Shown here in pieces: positions 29,301 through 39,394 of a stretch of 64,000 nucleotides of DNA. The first letter of the stretch is position 1. Each line of letters starts with the position of its first letter. Made by a program: the position numbers and the translations under genes. This stretch comes from Arenibacter arenosicollis (GTDB lineage: Bacteria > Bacteroidota > Bacteroidia > Flavobacteriales > Flavobacteriaceae), in the NCBI RefSeq assembly GCF_014397245.1, contig NZ_JACLHY010000001.1, forward strand, positions 620,001 through 684,000. Direction: 5' to 3'. The notes below the pieces were generated by a model that worked only from the letters and a program-made list of their open reading frames with translations, searched no databases and was not told the origin of the DNA.

Positions 29301-32300
29301 TACGTACATCCTTTACTATCCTCAACAATATAAGTATAGGTTCCTGCTCCCAAGCCAGTGTATAAGGTTTGTGAAGAAAGACCCATCCCATTAAAATCTA
29401 CTTGATATGCCGATGTTCCAAAATTGCCATCTATAACTATTTCAATACTACCATTGGTAGCGCCATCACAGTCTGGATCAATAGCATTGTGAGTAGCCAC
29501 TGGGTTTGATATTGCATCAATGACCACCGTTGTTTGGGCTGTACAACCTTCGCTATCTGATATTGAAAAGGAAAAAGAACCGTCGGTTGGGGTCGTATAT
29601 GAAATGGTATTTCCAATGACGGGGTTACTTGTACCACCATTAATTTGGTAGGTATATCCTGGGTAGCCATTATTTATAGTAATATCAATTACTGCATCTG
29701 GCGAAATACTACAGTCCAATTCCTTGGTCAAAACCGAGGAGACCGTTAGTTGTGCATTAATTACAACTGTATTGGATGTTGTGGTACAACCATAGGCATC
29801 CCGGACTACCACTGAATATGATCCAGGAGTAAGGCTGGTGAAGACGTTTCCGTTTTGAGCTGGGGCACCATTCAGACTATAGGTATAAGGAGCTATCCCC
29901 CCAGAAGCATTGGCCGTTAGGCTAACGCCTGTTCCGGGCACATAACAAAGATCTGTAGTCGGATCCAAGGTAACTGTTGGATTAACTGGTGCGCTGATAT
30001 TGAATGTATTGGTTATGTTACAACCGCCTGCATCGGTAACACTAATTGTGTACGTACCTGTTTGGGTTAGTCCAGAAAACACATTTCCTGGTTTTGGACC
30101 AAGCACACTAGCATCTGGTTGTGTGAGCTGGTAAGAATACCCACCCCAACCATTGGAAGCAGTAATGGAAACAGATCCATTGGCCACACAAGTAAGGGGT
30201 GTAACATTAAAAGTAAAGCCAAGTGCTGCCGCAGGCTGATTTACGGTTATTGTATTGGTAGCGGTACAAGCCGTAGCCTCATCCGTAACTTGAATGGTAT
30301 AGTCTCCTGCAGTTAGACCAGTAAGATTAATGGTCGGTGATGACTGGCCAGTAACGGCCGCTCCCCCATTAATGGTGTACTGATAGGAAGTTCCAAATCC
30401 GGCAACACTGAAATCTATGGCGCCATCGTTACCACCAAAACAACTTACATTCCTATTTAATGCTCCATTAACGGTTATATAGGTAATATCATTTATGGTA
30501 TAGTTCTCAGTGTAGATACAATTATTCTCGTCAGTAACTTCAAATGTATAAGTACCAACTGCCAATGCATTGAAAGTTGCCGTTACTCCATTGGTAGTAT
30601 CCGGATTTTTTACGCTTGGACTTGTCATTCTGTAAGTCAACACCCCTTTACCTCCGGTGGTGCTCAATGAAACATTTGAAGTTGGCACTGCACAAGTTAT
30701 TTGGGAAGCACTAAAACTTAAATCTGTTGGCGGTGTCAATGGTGCAATGACAATTTGAGGCAATGAAATAATACAGCCAGGGTTGTTGGTATCCCTAATA
30801 GCTGGAGAATAAGTGCCATTGGTTAAATTGGAATACGTAGTTGTGGCACCAAAGGTAACCCCGTCCAAACTGTATTGGTAACTACCAGAGCCGCCTGTTG
30901 CTCCGGAAAAAGTAATCACCCCATTTTGTAAGCACGTATAAGTCTGTGTTAAGGCAGCCGTTGCTGTAATTTCCGCGGCTGGATTAATAGTGATTGGATA
31001 ATCATAATCACAACCATTTTTCCCCTTTTTCAGCCTTACATAGAGGGTGTAATCTCCAGGGGCCAAGTTGTAATAATTTTTTTGACTTGTGAAAGTTATA
31101 CCATCCAAACTGTATTCCACGTTGAAGCCATTGCTATTGATTAGATCAACTCTTATACTTCCATCATTTGCATTAAAACAAGTCTCGTCTGTATTTGTTA
31201 TATTGTAATCTGCTTCCTCTTCCAAAGTAATGACAGCAGTATTGGAAATGGCAACACAGTTGTTTTCATCCAAGACTACATATTGGTAAGATCCCTGTTC
31301 CCCTATCTTAACGTCAAAGATAACACTGGTTTGGTATGCCGAAGCGGGTATATCGTTCACATCGCTATACAAAGGACCTCCCACACCGCTTTCATCAATA
31401 TAACTCCAAACAGCATAGTAGTATTTACCAGAACCGCCAGATCCCTTTACCTGAATGTTTCCTTCCTTACAACTTACATTTTGTGACACCACCGCAGTAG
31501 CCGAAAGTTTGGAGGAGGAAATAATCGATACATTTTGGGTATAGGAACATCCATCATCCGTTGTGGCTGTTACCATATAGTCACCAACGTTTACAGAGGT
31601 AAATGTATAGTTGTTATCATCGGAAGGACCAAAGGAATCGACCAGTGATCCACCTTGTCTTAGTTCGTAATAATACTGGGGATCCACATCATTGACAGAC
31701 ATACTGATGGTACCTTTTCCATTGGCACAGAAAGGATCTGTCTTGGTAACATTAACAGAAAAGTTGCGTTGAAAAACATCAATACTCTGAACCTCGAAAA
31801 TACATGGGTTTGTAAGAACATTTTGTTGTCTGATGTACACGCTATAAGACCCCGGGGTAGCTATATCAAAAACACCCGTAGTATTGGAAGCGCTCCAATC
31901 ATTTTGATCTAGACTATACTCATAACTTCCGGGAACATTAGTAATGGTAATATTTCCTGGTTGACTACACATAATGTCTTTTTTAATGACATTTGGTGTT
32001 AATATGTTTTCATATACCTTAAAATTGAACCTGTTGGAACATCCGTTTTCATAACTTACTACAAAACGAAATGTTCCCGCTTCAGTAGCTGTGTAGTCCT
32101 CTGTAGTAGCTACGGTATTCCAAACACAAGAAGCGTTCGTAGTAACACAATTATCAGAGGCAGGTGCTGAACAACTACCCTCATCCAATTTTTGCCAGGC
32201 ATAAGAAATGGCATCGGTGAAGGTAGTTTCTATTAAACGCTCATCATTTGCACCACAAAGAAATATTTTAGGTAAAGCAGAGCCATCATTGGAACAGGTG

Positions 32301-34222
32301 GCCACTTCATCCGCATAAGGGATAACCGGATTAGGTACGCTGTTGGTAAAAGGTACTACCTCAATAACCTCATCAAAGCTCAAACAAGGTGCAGGAGCTG
32401 TTTTAGTTACCGTGTATGTGCCTAAATTGGTTACCACTATACTTTGTGTGTTACCAACTATGGCACCATTTTGATCCTTCCATTCATAGGTGTCAAACCC
32501 AGTACCTGCCGTCAATGTAGCTGTACTACCACATAAATATTGCTCTCTAGTGAAATCACAGTCTTCCAGGTTCACCAGGAAGTTGGTTGCACCTGGTACT
32601 GCATACCCACAATTGTCAAATTTGGATACACTTGGATCGTCTGTGATTACATTATTGTTGAATTCACCGCTATACGTGGCGTATGCAGTGTTTTGAATTA
32701 TATTGGAACAGGCATCCCTTAAGCGGTAGCAATCAGGAACTACTCGAACTTTTAATTTGATGGTATATCGTGGGTCCCCCTTTTCCACGAATTCCTTGGG
32801 AATGGTAAATACCACTTCGTGGTCACTTGAATTGTAATTGTAGGTAATGGATTTTCCATTTATAGGGGCTGGTAGCACCAAACCAGCTGGTAGAAAATCA
32901 ACATTAGTAGGCAATGCATCTTTTAGGGTAAAGTTTAATGCATTATCATTACCAATGTTTTGGAACTTTAAAATATAGTACATTTCCTGACCCAAGGTCA
33001 CATCGGCATTGGAAATATCGTTACCGGCAACATCCTCGACATTTTTGGTTATCTCTATTTCTGGCTCAATGATCTCTACATTGAAAGAATTGAAAAAAGG
33101 ATAGTATTGGTCCCCTGTTGAGGTAAAACGAAACGTTGCCGAAGTTTCTGAGTTGGGCAAAGTAGCATTTGCAGGGTTGTCTAAAAAGAATAAATCTGTG
33201 TCGTATCCTAATGTATTTGTGCTATTTGGGTTTCTAGTGGTAACTACAGCGCCGTTTTTGGTTATATTGCTATTAAAGAAATTGTCCACAGGATTGGTGG
33301 CATTGCTCAACTGTGTAAAAGTCGCCTTGCTTGCAGCTTTAATGCTCAATTGATCTCCACTGATCCTAAAATCCCCTTCAAGGGCTGCTACACCTATGTT
33401 CGCCTTAACAGGACCAGAAGGTATAGTCTTAAAACCAGCATAGTTTATATCCACTTGTGGATCTGCTCCTCTTACCCTTGCAAAACCGTCAAAGGTTGTA
33501 ATCAACTTTCCGGATATCGTTGGGTTTTCATAAACAATTACTAAGGTCCAGCCAGCTGATGCACCGCCGGAAGTACCGGTCCCTGTGACAGATCTAACAT
33601 TGGCAATAGTATATAAACCTTGTGGGTTGGCTAATCCGGATAATAAAGTGGTTACATCGGCGTAACAAGCATAGGGACTATTGGCCCTCATGGAGGCATC
33701 TGTGCTGGTAAAACCATCATAAAGAATTTCATTGGCCGTAATATCAACATAGGTACCCCCCGGCACTTTTAGTTTAACTTTGTTAAAATCATTTTGGCGT
33801 CCTGTACCAAGACTTTGTCCACCTTGGGCACTTGGGTAAGTTGCGGACCAGTAGAGTCCCGCATACCGAATCTGATTACAGTCCGGAGAAGGATAGCTTA
33901 GAGTTGCACTACTGGAACTAAATGTTGATGCGTCACTGTCCACATCAATATATTGCATGTTCTTGTAGTCGTTATAATTATTGGCGCCACCGGTCTCATT
34001 ATTGCTACTCCCATTTGTACTAAGGTTATTGTAGGCATCCACTGGTCTTGTTGTACCAGTTCCGCCATCCCTGTTAACGATATTATTGGCGATAAAGGTT
34101 AAATCTCCTTTAATATTGTTCTGGTACCGCACCTCAAAATTGTTGAATTCCTGAGAAATACCGGCATACCCCATTAGGACTACTAGGGTCAGTATAATTT
34201 TTGAGTAGAATGTTAATTTCAT
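17318..34222 (-). CDS. sprB: Giant SprB-like surface adhesin with type B T9SS sorting domain
   Basis: About 5,634 residues from ATG 34222, chosen because the signal peptide [11 protein letters not shown] begins there; the frame extends up to 34324. The N-terminal 400 residues hold beta-rich domains, including a DUF11-like region near 33.05-32.85 kb ([10 protein letters not shown]). After that come dozens of 35-85-residue modules of SprB-repeat type with the pattern C-x-G-x-x-D-G, Y-x-Y-S, L-x-x-G-x-Y-x-V-x-V-x-D-x-x-G-C, one Cys at each end. They are arranged into two arrays of larger repeats (19.2-25.3 and about 25.8-31.0 kb). The last 90 residues ([16 protein letters not shown] ... G-D-Y-W-Y-V-I-K-L) are the gliding-motility-associated type B sorting domain. 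In F. johnsoniae SprB moves along the cell surface and drives gliding. The next gene is the SprF-like partner. It may instead be a polysaccharide-binding adhesin not used in motility. Confidence 0.9.
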   Translation of the reverse strand: MKLTFYSKIILTLVVLMGYAGISQEFNNFEVRYQNNIKGDLTFIANNIVNRDGGTGTTRPVDAYNNLSTNGSSNNETGGANNYNDYKNMQYIDVDSDASTFSSSSATLSYPSPDCNQIRYAGLYWSATYPSAQGGQSLGTGRQNDFNKVKLKVPGGTYVDITANEILYDGFTSTDASMRANSPYACYADVTTLLSGLANPQGLYTIANVRSVTGTGTSGGASAGWTLVIVYENPTISGKLITTFDGFARVRGADPQVDINYAGFKTIPSGPVKANIGVAALEGDFRISGDQLSIKAASKATFTQLSNATNPVDNFFNSNITKNGAVVTTRNPNSTNTLGYDTDLFFLDNPANATLPNSETSATFRFTSTGDQYYPFFNSFNVEIIEPEIEITKNVEDVAGNDISNADVTLGQEMYYILKFQNIGNDNALNFTLKDALPTNVDFLPAGLVLPAPINGKSITYNYNSSDHEVVFTIPKEFVEKGDPRYTIKLKVRVVPDCYRLRDACSNIIQNTAYATYSGEFNNNVITDDPSVSKFDNCGYAVPGATNFLVNLEDCDFTREQYLCGSTATLTAGTGFDTYEWKDQNGAIVGNTQSIVVTNLGTYTVTKTAPAPCLSFDEVIEVVPFTNSVPNPVIPYADEVATCSNDGSALPKIFLCGANDERLIETTFTDAISYAWQKLDEGSCSAPASDNCVTTNASCVWNTVATTEDYTATEAGTFRFVVSYENGCSNRFNFKVYENILTPNVIKKDIMCSQPGNITITNVPGSYEYSLDQNDWSASNTTGVFDIATPGSYSVYIRQQNVLTNPCIFEVQSIDVFQRNFSVNVTKTDPFCANGKGTISMSVNDVDPQYYYELRQGGSLVDSFGPSDDNNYTFTSVNVGDYMVTATTDDGCSYTQNVSIISSSKLSATAVVSQNVSCKEGNIQVKGSGGSGKYYYAVWSYIDESGVGGPLYSDVNDIPASAYQTSVIFDVKIGEQGSYQYVVLDENNCVAISNTAVITLEEEADYNITNTDETCFNANDGSIRVDLINSNGFNVEYSLDGITFTSQKNYYNLAPGDYTLYVRLKKGKNGCDYDYPITINPAAEITATAALTQTYTCLQNGVITFSGATGGSGSYQYSLDGVTFGATTTYSNLTNGTYSPAIRDTNNPGCIISLPQIVIAPLTPPTDLSFSASQITCAVPTSNVSLSTTGGKGVLTYRMTSPSVKNPDTTNGVTATFNALAVGTYTFEVTDENNCIYTENYTINDITYITVNGALNRNVSCFGGNDGAIDFSVAGFGTSYQYTINGGAAVTGQSSPTINLTGLTAGDYTIQVTDEATACTATNTITVNQPAAALGFTFNVTPLTCVANGSVSITASNGWGGYSYQLTQPDASVLGPKPGNVFSGLTQTGTYTISVTDAGGCNITNTFNISAPVNPTVTLDPTTDLCYVPGTGVSLTANASGGIAPYTYSLNGAPAQNGNVFTSLTPGSYSVVVRDAYGCTTTSNTVVINAQLTVSSVLTKELDCSISPDAVIDITINNGYPGYTYQINGGTSNPVIGNTISYTTPTDGSFSFSISDSEGCTAQTTVVIDAISNPVATHNAIDPDCDGATNGSIEIVIDGNFGTSAYQVDFNGMGLSSQTLYTGLGAGTYTYIVEDSKGCTYSDSVTLTTPNPIAADAVLTQSYTCLQNGTIQAHNVTGGTAPYTFSIDGVTFGLSDTFANLTDGTYTITVKDASGCTFVTNSVAIPALDPLTDITFSATPPNCPTQTSDVTLAVTGGTGAITYEMTAPAVLNNGNNNVFLGLAPDTYTFLVTDSNGCSYSETFTIAPVNPITVVGALVSNVTCKGAADGVISFDTSGFSTTYQYTVNGAAPITNQSAGTTSINGLIAGNYTIVVTDETTGCTDTTTITVNEPAAPLVIDAVAVTDPSCSPSGAVPGSVNISVSGGWGGYTYQITDPSGTITSNTTGVFGGLLDTSAPYNVDITDVNGCTVSTSFTLNPAIAPDLAISANNLCYDAAVGLTITASVSSGGQAPFQYRINGGAYQSNNVFSGLAPGTYTVDVIDNKNCTDTESITVNPTLTVNANLVKDMDCSITPDAQISVSIANGTAAYSYEVFLDGAIFQASAAVPGTPFTYTTSTTGSYEFRITDGSGCTVTSNQIIVSSNTPPTATPVVTDPNCAGSADGSVNLNVTGGTPPYQVIFNGSPATTQTTYSGLTAGNYNYTITDAKGCQITGSVTLTDPPVLTTTTTVSQDYTCTTGSATITVTSTNGGTAPYQYSIDGVNFGASTTFSGLMAGTYTISARDAKGCIATSTQTIAPLNAPSDLSFSPSALTCPAILSNVTVNVTDGNGPFIYQIVAPLLKATNNGNNSTFVGLTPGTYTFEVTDAKGCTIRKNYTINTIPKVSVLYQLVKNVTCKGDTDGEFAFTTSDFVSTFSYTVKNSSGVTVQFENNISTTTPISVPNLPAGIYSVNVTDDTTTCTASAPALISEPISPLDFTYTNTDVTCTNNAAITVNATGGWGSYQYQLMDATSTATIVPYQGNRVFSNVSAGDYTIYVMDANGCIVNKPISIAPASIPSLSLDSSSDLCFDDNGAQIVLDITGGQAPYRYRVNGGPYQLSNTFSGIIPGTYDFEATDAYSCTAATLQVVVPARLIFASAVVTKDLTCSAPTDAVIDVTVSGGYPPYDRYEVSTDGGATFNPGAALAGATFSFNTNVAGDYIFKVYDDSGCEALSNPIKVNPTEQPELTVTATDPLCNGDFTGTLNVTIDTSKGIGPFTTEVIEIGTPTNYGNQTAGLPAGDYEVTITDSKGCKSNPFHITIGQPDPIVYDYSVTPIRCDVGGVTPGSITVENLTGGTAEYTYYLTGNNGFSDSYATTSGGEDYTFTILEFGIYEIDVVDANGCSLSKTDIIASPPDDLDIDVSAITADCSVGGTAVVTVSSAAGSGNYEFGILDTYTSPYASVYQPADGGTPDTTTFTGLTPGVTYTFVVHDLTNNCYYFESAASPIDSPSGLTYTWDATTNVSCKGAADGAISFTFDNYDGGATSVSYEIFNSQSNASTGITGASGPLPHPGPVSVTDLGPLAPGIYYVLFKEVGGAYNDCSVGTENFTIDESSVLLELTANSVKDDNCLSNEGIITGTAKYGTSPYLYQFLTPADAPPTATSPGWISQNYANVEYGDYIVYVKDANNCIQSAAVTNNLEPESTISIALTTACANEGAFEIIVTLDNDGVAPYFMSVDGGSLEPVNLSVSGDTVLIPNLSSGTHTVRVVDSSGCGEAAESITIHPPLFANARITAEEQCDPANSAEVTILTDGGSNDFTFTQTSPAGPAQVNNAVFTGLTSGTYDFDIVDNITGCSKSVSITIDAPTNPTFTLSATDVSCFGGNDGTITVTLDAGNTDNPYIYSLDGGTTTQNSNVFAGLTQGNYTVTVISDKGCTYDETITINEPSLLAIAASATDYTCDDNASTVTVSITNDGTGNPSGTAPYLYSYNGGSFQSDNTYMVAYGSPNVNIIVKDDNGCTVSTSVAIPAKQKVTATITQHQAINCTNGQEIIEIVPADGSGNYTYTELPSGNVVADPTNIILTAPGNYVFEVLDTTTNCSVIVEHNVAPYDLITITASLVKDATCSDSSDGEMQVNISGYIGTFDYRVLDNLGNPVAGAFGSSDAISDPFNYVIPQTLPAGMYTVEVTETQTPFCDDVSNSVTIDAPEEVVVVEVSNTPDNCNEDAIVVVQASGGSGPYTYAYVLDGAAIPGAFPEDETLNLDFSLGANWDVYAQDSNGCISQVLDITITEDTRPDISLAIVDECEDEGSFSVEVSLDAVNTGVAPYRIRIVGNAFQNIASFPYIFSNLSSGSYNIEVLDANGCGETESITINPELEFSATVNSQPTCTANDGVIDFAVTGGSGVNTVELFEADGITTTGIAPAGNQFTGVAFGTYVVRVTDNSLGNPTNCTKEIQLTLEEPSPVTLQVTQKSDISCFGAADGTIKVSLVTPSAGVNDNPPYTFTIDNGVDPAITQSNGFFSGLNPGNYVITVTSNRNCVATDNISIVEPAQLVASINNVVDFACDANNTAQTASFDITADATTGTGPYFFSIDGGAYFEGTGVSKNVYTYVTNTAGNFTVNVKDNNGCSIITPLSQTIDPLPVITLSTTLLTAITCDNTGEIIRVNVSGESTPSNLTFEILGYGIIQNNVADISLPNPGTYTIKVTDNGTACFKTIEYTVAPYDTIDVVATALKSVTCFGDSDGEMGIEITGYLGTFNYEVFDTAGTTTGIIGSGDTSVSTTLTITGLSAGNFYIVVEALGTPFCDEQSNAVTIGSPNAAISIIETNNVNANCNIGAQVSVKAAGGTPEYTYAFMTSGNVPAPGNYTASASATLNPAAYPTNYDVYVQDSKGCFTFITVTVNEDPLPTVSVPAYADDQCTSNGTSYIFTATGTGIAPLQYSVGNGFQSSAILTVSAPGTYTVSVRDANGCIATTPMVILPPLGATPMATSQPSCGASDGEVTVIAAGGSGNYLYELQDEFGAQMVAPQASNLFAGLAPGNYITVLHDNGGSGCNTQAPVSLEIPTPVVFTYTQENVSCNGGADGSFEVILDTSNNNPPYTYTIFDGTTTTTQNSNLFTGLDAGSYDITVTSDRNCLDTQTVTITEPAIVTVTTTNTEFACNPNNTVAQAIITATGANGTAPYTYSINGVNFVNSNTFAITDTGAVQNITVTVKDDNGCTNDTVVTINPLPKISTVNFTQQTAITCINDETVRLTVNGGSGDFTFDLLPMGTAMVSPGAGVQTADFNLTAVGDYVFRVTDNATGCYFTTTPYTIAPFDIIEAVATPTKPVTCFGDTDGALSLQINNYGGSYTYQVFRSNGTAVTGVVASNTSTNPINITGLPAGNYYVNVIATGTPFCDALTNTIKIASPNTALNLVTDISTEITCSDPGQITANAFGGWGTYTYAIKQGTPPLAGDFTANNVFGGLTAGTYEIYVRDLNGCEVFSTETLVQPVQISATASATATIMCEGDFGGSITTTVTGGGRPAIDPTARYNYILNHIDLGISSGPQTSNIFANLAAGNYSVTVTDGWNCDFITATVVINEPSKVLASLAITKLNTCTVGADLRLTGNGGTSPYSYSTTSSGVFTSMVGNTATLTNIAVGTYQYFIKDANGCISAVSNTVTVDAIPELKITADATVNVGCYGESTGLIKVKAVGGLGGYSYTLLAQDQTTIVRGPQKSTTFNNLVAGTYYIQVNSQDCMDREQVVITEGNILTANTPIVNNPLCSDDFGSIEVGLVGGTGTYQYAISPNLNQFSSKNIFTELLPGTYTIIAQDSNGCEPFIFDLEIVAPLPLEVTTTMVQSEICTGSQDGSIVIDITGGTAPYSAAFNSNGPSDFVPGQTSFSNLAAGTYVIFVKDSQGCETNIIVEIEEGVNLNAEIEPVYECTGATPEASIILTLHDASVSEDVLYALDSTDPADMVLNPNFTNIAPGNHYIAIAHANGCVLTIDFEIDNFEPLVLTLEQNNINEIAAVATGGQKEYTFYFNDKDNGSDNTHYIKETKTHTVRVVDENGCEATAEIFMEFIDIEIPNFFTPDGDGKNDFWRPANQEGFPKILTIVFDRYGREVYRMGMNDQGWDGLYHSTELPTGDYWYVIKLKGEEDDREFVGHFTLYR
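19200..25300 (-). repeat. Type II super-repeat array in the giant adhesin (units of about 1.8 kb)
   Basis: A different ordered module series repeats in the C-terminal half. The Cys codon of the [IV]-S-C-[FN]-G module lies at 24146, 22355 and 20549 (spacings 1791 and 1806). The Cys codon of the C-x-x-x-x-D-G-[EA] module lies at 25214, 23411, 21569 and 19790 (spacings 1803, 1842 and 1779). The array thus holds three full copies and part of a fourth. Its unit length and module order differ from those of the type I array. Boundaries are approximate. Confidence 0.75.
25800..30960 (-). repeat. Type I super-repeat array in the giant adhesin (three copies of about 1.7 kb)
   Basis: The same ordered series of about seven distinct modules recurs three times. 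Anchor: the Cys codon of the T-Y-T-C-L-Q-N-G module lies at 30932, 29228 and 27518, spacings of 1704 and 1710 bases. A second anchor, the N-V-[ST]-C-[FK]-G module, gives similar spacing (about 30.45, 28.77 and 27.04 kb). Modules within one copy differ strongly, but equivalent modules in different copies are clearly alike (for example D-G-V-T-F-G and G-W-G-G-Y-[ST]-Y-Q). Boundaries are approximate. Confidence 0.75.
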
Positions 34223-34324
34223 TCGGCTAATTCGTTTAGTAAAACCCGCACATTCCATCTCTTGATGGAAAGCGCTTTTGTTATTTTTAAATAGCAGGAT
34301 GTTGGATGTGGTTTTGATTTCCAT

Positions 34325-34787
34325 GTAGAAAAATCATGGGGAACTTCCAAAAGCCTGGTATTCAATAACAAATATTCACTTTATAAATGAGGCTAGGAAG
34401 TTATTGTTGTAGGGGCTTATATTTATGTTGTGAAACGCATTTTACGTATGGTGTGATCACTTTTTCAGATAATCTGGCTAAAAATGAGATTTCGATAGAA
34501 TACGGGATTTATCGGTAAAGGTGTATACATCAAGGTGTACGATATTAAACGGCAATTCTGCCTGGATAAGGCATACCTTTTATTCCCCAAAAGATAAATA
34601 GTTGGGATAATAATAAAATTATAACAACTGAATTTGGAGGGTTCTAAAATTTGATTGTAAATAGAAATATGTTATTGAGGATTTATTGCTATCGGTTTTA
34701 CTGCTTTTTTACTGCTTTCTTATTATCTAAGACGTATTTTAAATTGAGAATTATATTCTTTTTTTACCTTATTCTATATTACACTTC
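34325..34787. other. 463-bp gene-free spacer upstream of the giant adhesin gene
   Basis: The spacer separates the upstream PorP-SPOR gene from the adhesin gene, which read the same way. It contains the conserved two-block element at 34427-34455 and AT-rich DNA, but no open frame worth calling and no clear terminator hairpin. The length suggests the adhesin and sprF form their own transcription unit. Confidence 0.6.
34427..34455 (-). promoter_or_regulatory. Conserved element upstream of the giant adhesin gene
   Basis: On the minus strand this reads CACACCATAC, 9 bases, GTTTCACAAC. Almost the same two blocks, with 10 bases between them, occur at 39305-39334 upstream of the other operon of this locus. 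Shared position and spacing suggest a common promoter or regulator site; neither block matches TAnnTTTG. Confidence 0.45.
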
Positions 34788-36875
34788 CTAGGTAATATTA
34801 TTTGGGTTAACTCGCATAATCCACATTTTTTCATTGTAAGTGTCATTTATTTTTGAGTAATAGGAAACAAGTGCATTATTCCAGGATTCGTGCCTTTTTA
34901 AATAAACATACCGATAATTATTTTCTGGGTTTATAAAGTAACTGGCACTAAGTCCTTGGGCATTTAACATTTTTACAAATCGATTGGCGTTGTTGGCATT
35001 GGCAAATACATTGGCAATAATATAGTATCCAGTTCCCAAACCATTTATCTTATATACCTTGGCTGTTGGGTCGTTGGAAGTAACATTATCTTTGACAACT
35101 ACATTCTTCTGTAGTTTGTCCACCGCATATTTAGATGATTTTTCCTTGATTTTGTTTACGTTATCCACATAGGCCTTACCTGCATCCGTATAATTGGTGT
35201 TGTCAACATTCATGATCCACATGTCCTTGTTATAGGAACCGTTTAAGTTGGATTTATGAGCAGCCAAGGCTTCTTGCCATGTGTCATACCTTTCCAGATA
35301 TACATATTTAAGGCCATTGTTTGAATTTTCGAAATGGTCTGCTCGTACTCCGGAATTGGCAAGTTCTTCTACGAACTTGTTAAGATACTTCTCGCCTTTA
35401 TATACATTGGCTACAATATAGTATCCGTCTGCTACGCCATCCAAGTTCCTGAATTTTCTGCTCTTAATATTGTTTTGTTGTGCAACCTTTGTAAACTCAT
35501 CCTCTTGGGTGTCCTCCGTCTTGGTCCTTGGAGTTATTTTGGTTTTCACTTCCCTAGTGACTATGGCATCCTTGGATTTGGTAACCGAGTTTATAGCGTT
35601 CGGTTTATTTTCCTTGTTAGTTGGTTTTGAATTGGCAACCAAGCCTCCGTTTTCATTATTTACCAAGTACATCTTCTTGGCTTTTTCCTCTATGTCTGGA
35701 CGCTTGCCCTGGGTTTCTGCCCTAACCATTCTCATTACCATTTCGAACCTGCGTTCCAAATCCTTTTGACGGTTGACTTCCGATGAATCCTGACGGAACA
35801 TTAGCTCGGCCAAAATTTCATCATTTTCTGCCAAAGCCTTTTTCAGTTTTTCTATTTCCAGCTGTTGCGCTGTTAATTTCTCTTCTGGTTCTTCTGCGTT
35901 CTGCGCCAGTTCCTCATAACCTTCCTCCAACATTACCCTATCTTCTGTTAGGGTTGGTGTTATGGAACAGGCAAAGGATATTTCATGGGTAAGCCCGAAA
36001 TTGTCAAAATTGTTGGACAATCCCTTTTCCATAGTATATCCTAAAGAAAGCCTTCGATTTATGTTAAAACCTATACCTGCGGAAGCACCATAAAAACTAT
36101 CGTATCCGCCTTGTAACCAACCTAATTTTGGCAGGTCAAGGATTAAACTTCCGCCCAGAACTACTTCTTCTGTTCCAATTTTACGTACTCGAGCCAAAGG
36201 CATTAGTCGCCCTTTTTCAAAGATACCGTCACCGTTTTCAAACTGATGGGTATATTGTAAATGACCGGAGAATGTTTTATCCCCGAATTGGGTTATTGTT
36301 TCACTAGACTTTAGGTTATAATCAAATAGGTTTTCAGCGAATACACCAAAATCAAATTTTCCATAAGAAAGATTAAATCCTGGTTGAAAAGATAATAGAT
36401 TGGAATCCTGTAGGCCATTTAGCGCCGGATCGTTGGGATCTAACGCGTTTGCCCTGTTCCTGTCAAAACCACTGTTGTAATAGGCAAGGTTTGCTCCAAA
36501 TGTAAAATTACTTTTATCACTAAGTTTTATACCATAGGCATAGTTGGCCATAACCCCGTAGTTGGAAATTAAACCTTCTCTCTGAGTATATAGGCTTAGA
36601 CCCAGACCACTACGGTCATTAACCCTACCACTGTAACTTAGGAAATAGTCTTGGTTATTATCATTAAAAGATACCGATTGGTTTCGGTGTAGTAGGTTTA
36701 TATAGGATTTGTCTTCCCGTACTGTGGAAAACGTAGGGTTTATTAGGAATCTATTAAATTTTAGGAGGTTCTGTGATGGAACATCGTAAGACACAAACGG
36801 ACTTTCTTCCTGCCCTGTAACCTTGGTAAGGCAGAGTAGAAGGAAAAGAATATATAAGTAGTTTTTATTAAACAT
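34788..36875 (-). CDS. PorP/SprF-family outer-membrane protein fused to coiled coil and two SPOR-like repeats
   Basis: 695 residues. Signal peptide about 1-21 (L-Y-I-L-F-L-L-L-C-L, ending V-T-G-Q). Residues of about 25-305 form a PorP/SprF-type beta barrel domain (L-L-K-F-N-R-F-L-I-N-P-T-F-S; S-G-L-G-L-S-L-Y). Residues 310-385 are Glu/Lys-rich and predicted coiled coil (Q-Q-L-E-I-E-K-L-K-K-A-L). After a Lys/Thr-rich linker come two SPOR-like repeats, about 475-560 and 600-690, each with G-Y-Y-I-[VI]-A-N-V-[YF], K-F-V / R-F-V, a [YR]-Y-V-Y-L-[EK]-R strand and M-W-I-M-x-V at the end. SPOR domains bind peptidoglycan strands lacking stem peptides; here that would tether a T9SS barrel to the cell wall. 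The gene starts 6 bp after the stop of the upstream type-B cargo gene, so the pair is an operon. Confidence 0.85.
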   Translation of the reverse strand: MFNKNYLYILFLLLCLTKVTGQEESPFVSYDVPSQNLLKFNRFLINPTFSTVREDKSYINLLHRNQSVSFNDNNQDYFLSYSGRVNDRSGLGLSLYTQREGLISNYGVMANYAYGIKLSDKSNFTFGANLAYYNSGFDRNRANALDPNDPALNGLQDSNLLSFQPGFNLSYGKFDFGVFAENLFDYNLKSSETITQFGDKTFSGHLQYTHQFENGDGIFEKGRLMPLARVRKIGTEEVVLGGSLILDLPKLGWLQGGYDSFYGASAGIGFNINRRLSLGYTMEKGLSNNFDNFGLTHEISFACSITPTLTEDRVMLEEGYEELAQNAEEPEEKLTAQQLEIEKLKKALAENDEILAELMFRQDSSEVNRQKDLERRFEMVMRMVRAETQGKRPDIEEKAKKMYLVNNENGGLVANSKPTNKENKPNAINSVTKSKDAIVTREVKTKITPRTKTEDTQEDEFTKVAQQNNIKSRKFRNLDGVADGYYIVANVYKGEKYLNKFVEELANSGVRADHFENSNNGLKYVYLERYDTWQEALAAHKSNLNGSYNKDMWIMNVDNTNYTDAGKAYVDNVNKIKEKSSKYAVDKLQKNVVVKDNVTSNDPTAKVYKINGLGTGYYIIANVFANANNANRFVKMLNAQGLSASYFINPENNYRYVYLKRHESWNNALVSYYSKINDTYNEKMWIMRVNPNNIT

Positions 36876-36881
36876 GGTATA

Positions 36882-39143
36882 TTATCGTATTACTGTAATA
36901 GTTCCTTTTTTCAAGGTTTCTTTGGCATTTTTTATGGTATAATAAAAGACCATATTTTGCTTTGGGAATTTCATGGTAGCCTCTGGCCAGTTATTCTGAT
37001 ATTGTTTCTGACTTATCACTTCCTCTCCCTTATCGTTATAAATAATAACTGAAATATTGGGGTCTTTAGTATATGTATTGGGAATTACCCATTGATCGTT
37101 GAAGCCATCACCATTGGCAGTGATTACATTTGGTATTCCGAATGTATCCTGAAAAGAGGCGGTGAACGATTTTGAAACCTCACAGTTGTTAATGGTCGCC
37201 GTAACCAAATAACTTCCTTCCTGGGTGATGGAAACCGTATCAGTATCACTAATTAGAACATTATTTTGGTCGTACCACTTATAGCTTATAGCACCACTGG
37301 CTGAAATTATTTTGCTGCCACCTTCTGGAAATACTACTTCATTGTTGGTTGTGCTTAGGGCAATCAATGAAGCGTCCAAGGGTGAAATAATTATTTCATT
37401 TGATTTAAGGTCGCATCCGTTTTTCTGAATTATCAATTGATAGGTACCTGGGGTCGTAGCTGATAAGGATTCGCTGGCCGTATTTAAATTTACACCATCT
37501 CTAAACCAATCATAGCTTTCACCAGTCAACACGGTTGTGGTAAAAATATCGATACTTTCGTTGGAATTACAGATAACACTACCGCTGGCTGAAACAGTTA
37601 AGGTTTCGTTTGTCAACAAGCGCACTGTTAGGGCATTGGAGCTTGAATTGAAACTGTCCAAAGTTGCCAGAACTTTATATTCGCCATTTTCATTGGTATT
37701 CGTTAAACTTATACTACTACCATTGGCACTTGGTACGTTGGCGCCATCTTTGGTCCACTGATAGGAAAAATTGCTTTTTAAGTCTGCTGTTACATCTGTT
37801 TTGGAACCATCTGATAGTACTGCATTAATCTTACTTACCTCTAAAGCTACACTAGTATTAACACAATCCGTATATTCTGTAGTGTAGTCTGTAATTATCT
37901 CAAAGGAATCTGGGTTTACTAGGGTAGTTGTTTCTGTATTCTTGGTAGCTGAGGTACAGGCGCCTCCGCTTAATGTAACTTCTGCGTAGTAGACACCTAT
38001 TGTATTGGCCGTTAAAGTACTGTTTGTTTCACCTACAATGGCAGTGTTATCCTTATACCATTGGTAAGCTGGTGAAGGGGCAGAGGTACTTACGGTAAGA
38101 GTTTTTGTTTGGTTGGGTAAAATAACAATGTTAGGTTCATTGTCCCTAGTCACTGTAAAATCCCCGGCATTGGTCATAGTAATGGAAGCCGAACGCTCCA
38201 AGCAAGTGCCGTCCCCATCTATTTCAACGGCATAATCACCTTCAAAACCTACAATAGCGGCATCCACGGTATATGTATATGCATCTACAATAGGGGCAGT
38301 AATTGCTGTTCCATTTTTGAACCAAGTATAGCTTAGACCCTGACCCATTATATTTGCCTCCAATACTTCGGTTTCTCCACTGCAAAGAGCGGTTTTGGAA
38401 GGCGCGTTTAATGCGATTCCCAGACTGGCACCTGTAGTTATTTCTATATAATTGGATAATGTATTTGCGGAACCTGAACATACGGTCCCATAATCTACTT
38501 CTACCATATAGATACCGGCTTGAGAAATAGTAATGGAATGACTTTTCTCTGCTAGTGGTGACCCACTTCTATACCAATTATACTGATAGGTTTCTGGATT
38601 CGGTACATTGTGAACTGCCAGGGTTGCGCTATTACCATCACAGAGTTCAATGGTTCCTCCTGGAGGAATATTGCCATTACCGTTTGGGCTGATTAATAGG
38701 GAAGACTTAAAATCAATATAATACATTTCAAAAGCGTCTGAAACAGGACTTGTTTTAGCGGGACTGGTACTCCTAACTCGCATTTTATAACCGTCGCCCC
38801 GTGCAATTGTTGGCAATTCAAATTTAAAATCGAAATTAAATGTGGTATTCTTGGTATTATCAGATACTAGTTGGGTAGGAGATGCAAAACTTCCATTAGC
38901 GTCTGATAATTCCAATATAAAGGTATTGTCGCTATTGACTAATGGTGGGCTCCAAGAAAACTTTACATAGTACTCATTAAAATCGGCCGAGGCACACACG
39001 GCTGTCCATGGACTATTGCCCGCAATATTTGGGTTGTCGGCCGGAGTAGGTTTGTTCAATGTCTGGGCGGAAATAAAGTTTATACCCAACATCATAAATG
39101 TTAGAACGAAAATCAGTAGGTTATTTTTCTTGTTCGGGTTCAT
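36882..39143 (-). CDS. Secreted Ig-like repeat protein with type B T9SS sorting domain
   Basis: 753 residues. Signal peptide about 1-26 ends at I-S-A-Q. Residues 30-135 look like a fibronectin-III/Ig fold (Y-V-K-F-S-W-S-P-P). About five Ig/PKD-like segments follow, each with a C...Y-x-W-[FY]-[KR]-[DN]-G-x-x-[IL] core (Y-N-W-Y-R-S-G; Y-T-W-F-K-N-G; Y-Q-W-Y-K-D-N; Y-Q-W-T-K-D-G; Y-D-W-F-R-D-G). The last 90 residues (I-P-N-V-I-T-A-N-G-D-G-F-N-D-Q-W) are the gliding-motility-associated type B sorting domain, so it is exported through T9SS, usually with a PorP/SprF partner. The next gene, 6 bp on, encodes such a partner. The order cargo, barrel, giant adhesin, SprF recalls the sprC-sprD-sprB-sprF operon of F. 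johnsoniae, but I cannot equate individual genes by eye. Confidence 0.85.
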   Translation of the reverse strand: MNPNKKNNLLIFVLTFMMLGINFISAQTLNKPTPADNPNIAGNSPWTAVCASADFNEYYVKFSWSPPLVNSDNTFILELSDANGSFASPTQLVSDNTKNTTFNFDFKFELPTIARGDGYKMRVRSTSPAKTSPVSDAFEMYYIDFKSSLLISPNGNGNIPPGGTIELCDGNSATLAVHNVPNPETYQYNWYRSGSPLAEKSHSITISQAGIYMVEVDYGTVCSGSANTLSNYIEITTGASLGIALNAPSKTALCSGETEVLEANIMGQGLSYTWFKNGTAITAPIVDAYTYTVDAAIVGFEGDYAVEIDGDGTCLERSASITMTNAGDFTVTRDNEPNIVILPNQTKTLTVSTSAPSPAYQWYKDNTAIVGETNSTLTANTIGVYYAEVTLSGGACTSATKNTETTTLVNPDSFEIITDYTTEYTDCVNTSVALEVSKINAVLSDGSKTDVTADLKSNFSYQWTKDGANVPSANGSSISLTNTNENGEYKVLATLDSFNSSSNALTVRLLTNETLTVSASGSVICNSNESIDIFTTTVLTGESYDWFRDGVNLNTASESLSATTPGTYQLIIQKNGCDLKSNEIIISPLDASLIALSTTNNEVVFPEGGSKIISASGAISYKWYDQNNVLISDTDTVSITQEGSYLVTATINNCEVSKSFTASFQDTFGIPNVITANGDGFNDQWVIPNTYTKDPNISVIIYNDKGEEVISQKQYQNNWPEATMKFPKQNMVFYYTIKNAKETLKKGTITVIR

Positions 39144-39304
39144 AAGATGTTGTAGTTAGGGGTTACTACCAGCATTTATTGTTGATAATTATCAGATAAC
39201 TTTTTTTAAAATTTGGCAATACCTTGAGTTACAAAGTATCCAACCACAAATATGTCATATAATTATAATACTGGAAATTTAAAGTTGTAAGGACATTTAA
39301 ATCT

Positions 39305-39334
39305 GTTGTGAAACCCACTTTATTGTATGGTATG
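39305..39334 (-). promoter_or_regulatory. Conserved element upstream of the type-B cargo operon
   Basis: On the minus strand this reads CATACCATAC, 10 bases, GTTTCACAAC, the second copy of the two-block element also found at 34427-34455. It lies about 160-190 bases upstream of the start at 39143, comparable to the distance seen for the giant adhesin. Confidence 0.45.
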
Positions 39335-39368
39335 CGTAAATTATAGTCTGCTTTCCCTGCATTTTCCG

Positions 39369-39376
39369 TACATTTG
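39369..39376 (+). promoter_or_regulatory. -7 element (TACATTTG) that fixes the glnS start
   Basis: Exact TAnnTTTG match ending 18 bases before ATG 39395. It overlaps the alternative in-frame TTG at 39374, which therefore cannot be the start if this promoter is used. The transcript leader would be only about 10-15 bases. Confidence 0.6.
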
Positions 39377-39394
39377 CGCATCAAAAAAGAGAAT

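Noticed and set aside
17318-34222. Repeats in this region as a possible CRISPR array or tandem IS
   Set aside because: Period is about 1.7-1.8 kb, the DNA is one continuous reading frame and the repeats are diverged protein modules.
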